From Litchfieldia stipae (lineage in GTDB: Bacteria > Bacillota > Bacilli > Bacillales > Bacillaceae_L): DNA of 64,000 bases. Under the pieces are notes generated by a model that saw only the letters and a program-made list of their open reading frames with translations, searched no databases and was not told the origin of the DNA. The translations under genes were made by a program, and so were the position numbers. Shown here piece after piece: positions 63,214 through 64,000 of the stretch (positions are counted from its first letter, which is position 1; each line of letters begins with the position of its first letter). The stretch is taken from contig NZ_JACYHA010000011.1 in the NCBI RefSeq assembly GCF_014837155.1, positions 62,001 to 126,000 of the forward strand. Direction: 5' to 3'.

Positions 63214-64000
63214 TGAGCGTATTGGAAGTTAAGAATTTAACAAAGAAGTTTGGGAGATTTACAGCTTTAGATGGTGTTCAATTTGAAGTGGGAAGCGGAG
63301 AGGTTTTTGGTTTTATTGGGCCGAATGGAGCTGGTAAATCAACGACTATCCGTGTATTACTAGGGATTTTGAAAGCAACTGAAGGAGACGTCAAGCTTTT
63401 CGGTAAGGACGCTTGGAATGATGCGGTGGACATTCATAAGCGATTGGCCTATGTACCAGGAGATGTGAACTTATGGCCCAATTTAACAGGTGGGGAGGTT
63501 ATTGATCTATTTGTGAAGCTTCGTGGAACCGGTAACCAAAGCAGAAGAGAAGAATTGATTAAGAAATTTGATTTGGACCCGACCAAAAAATGTAGAACAT
63601 ATTCGAAGGGAAATCGGCAAAAGGTTGCATTGATTGCGGCATTTTCTGTTGATGCAGATTTGTATATTCTAGATGAACCAACTTCAGGACTTGATCCATT
63701 GATGGAGCAAGTGTTCCAAGAATGCGTGATGGATGTGAAAAATAGAGGGAAAAGTGTTCTTTTATCAAGTCACATCCTGTCTGAAGTAGAGAAACTATGT
63801 GATCGGGTAGGGATTATTCGCCAAGGACAGATCATTGAAACAGGAACACTAAACGAGCTTCGACATTTAACACGTACTCATATTCTAGTTGAAACTAAGC
63901 AACCTGTATCAGAACTTCAACAATTACGAGGAATTCATGAAATTGAAGAAACAGACCAAGGGTTGAGCTTCCAGGTGGATACAGAAGAGCTAGACAATGC
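63214..64000 (+). CDS. ABC transporter ATP-binding protein (cut by window edge)
   Basis: The frame runs off the right edge with about 262 codons visible. FGFIGPNGAGKSTTIRVLLG is Walker A, YSKGNRQKVALIAAFS the signature, and LYILDEPTSGLDPLMEQVF Walker B. It is the exporter-type (ABC-2) ATPase for which the permease would follow. AAGGAGGATGAAAC precedes the ATG. It follows the TetR gene by 13 bases, so a TetR-controlled drug or antibiotic exporter is likely. Confidence 0.9.

Overview
The window looks like a chromosome segment of a low-GC, endospore-forming Bacillales species, most likely Bacillaceae. The pointers are strong AGGAGG-type ribosome sites, frequent TTG/GTG starts, and the spore DNA-repair genes splA, splB and uvsE. 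It also carries many families common in Bacillus-like genomes: YhgE/Pip, DinB, GNAT, DUF2785, DUF4083, DUF3888. No rRNA, tRNA or CRISPR array was seen.

Layout. (1) 1-6.9 kb is the end of a prophage or prophage-like element. It has a holin tail, an amidase endolysin, a SHOCT-like small protein, three overlapping serine-recombinase genes, then cargo (a DUF1413 protein, a PD-(D/E)XK-like protein and an HNH protein). (2) 7.2-8.9 kb holds a fourth large serine recombinase coupled to a 49-residue ORF. (3) 9.2-22.3 kb is a defence island: a PLD/SNF2 helicase, DUF4391, type III methyltransferase (Mod), type III restriction helicase-nuclease (Res) and a Z1-domain ATPase. It is followed by an XRE/zinc-ribbon pair and, divergently, three unknown small genes. 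(4) 22.3-31.1 kb resembles plasmid or satellite DNA: a ribbon-helix-helix-like protein, an XRE repressor, small genes, a primase/helicase-like ATPase preceded by a leader ORF and hairpin, an array of GTTCC/GGAAC motifs, and a complete IS4-family element. (5) 31.7-35.0 kb is a Gabija system (gajA-gajB). (6) 35.2-35.7 kb is a 530-bp gene-less element with TGT...ACA ends, internal end repeats and a 5-bp target duplication. (7) From 35.9 kb to the end is more ordinary chromosome: enzymes, acetyltransferases, the uvsE-splA-splB group, a TnpB-only IS inside an aroA remnant, an orphan resolvase, a SulP transporter, stress and export genes.

How the genes work together. Two anti-phage systems are visible, type III restriction-modification with helicase accessories, and Gabija. 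They lie among recombinases and transposons, as expected for a mobile defence island. uvsE, splA and splB form a UV-damage repair group for germinating spores. At the right end an Rrf2 regulator sits directly before a YhgE/Pip exporter, and a TetR regulator before an ABC exporter ATPase.

The least explained items are the five-gene SNF2-PLD/DUF4391/Mod/Res/Z1 array with its small-gene neighbours, the 530-bp Tn7/Mu-like mini-element, the GTTCC/GGAAC array by the replication-like ATPase, and three genes that appear to start at AUA, AUU or AUC. All calls come from reading the sequence and recalling families; no database search was run.
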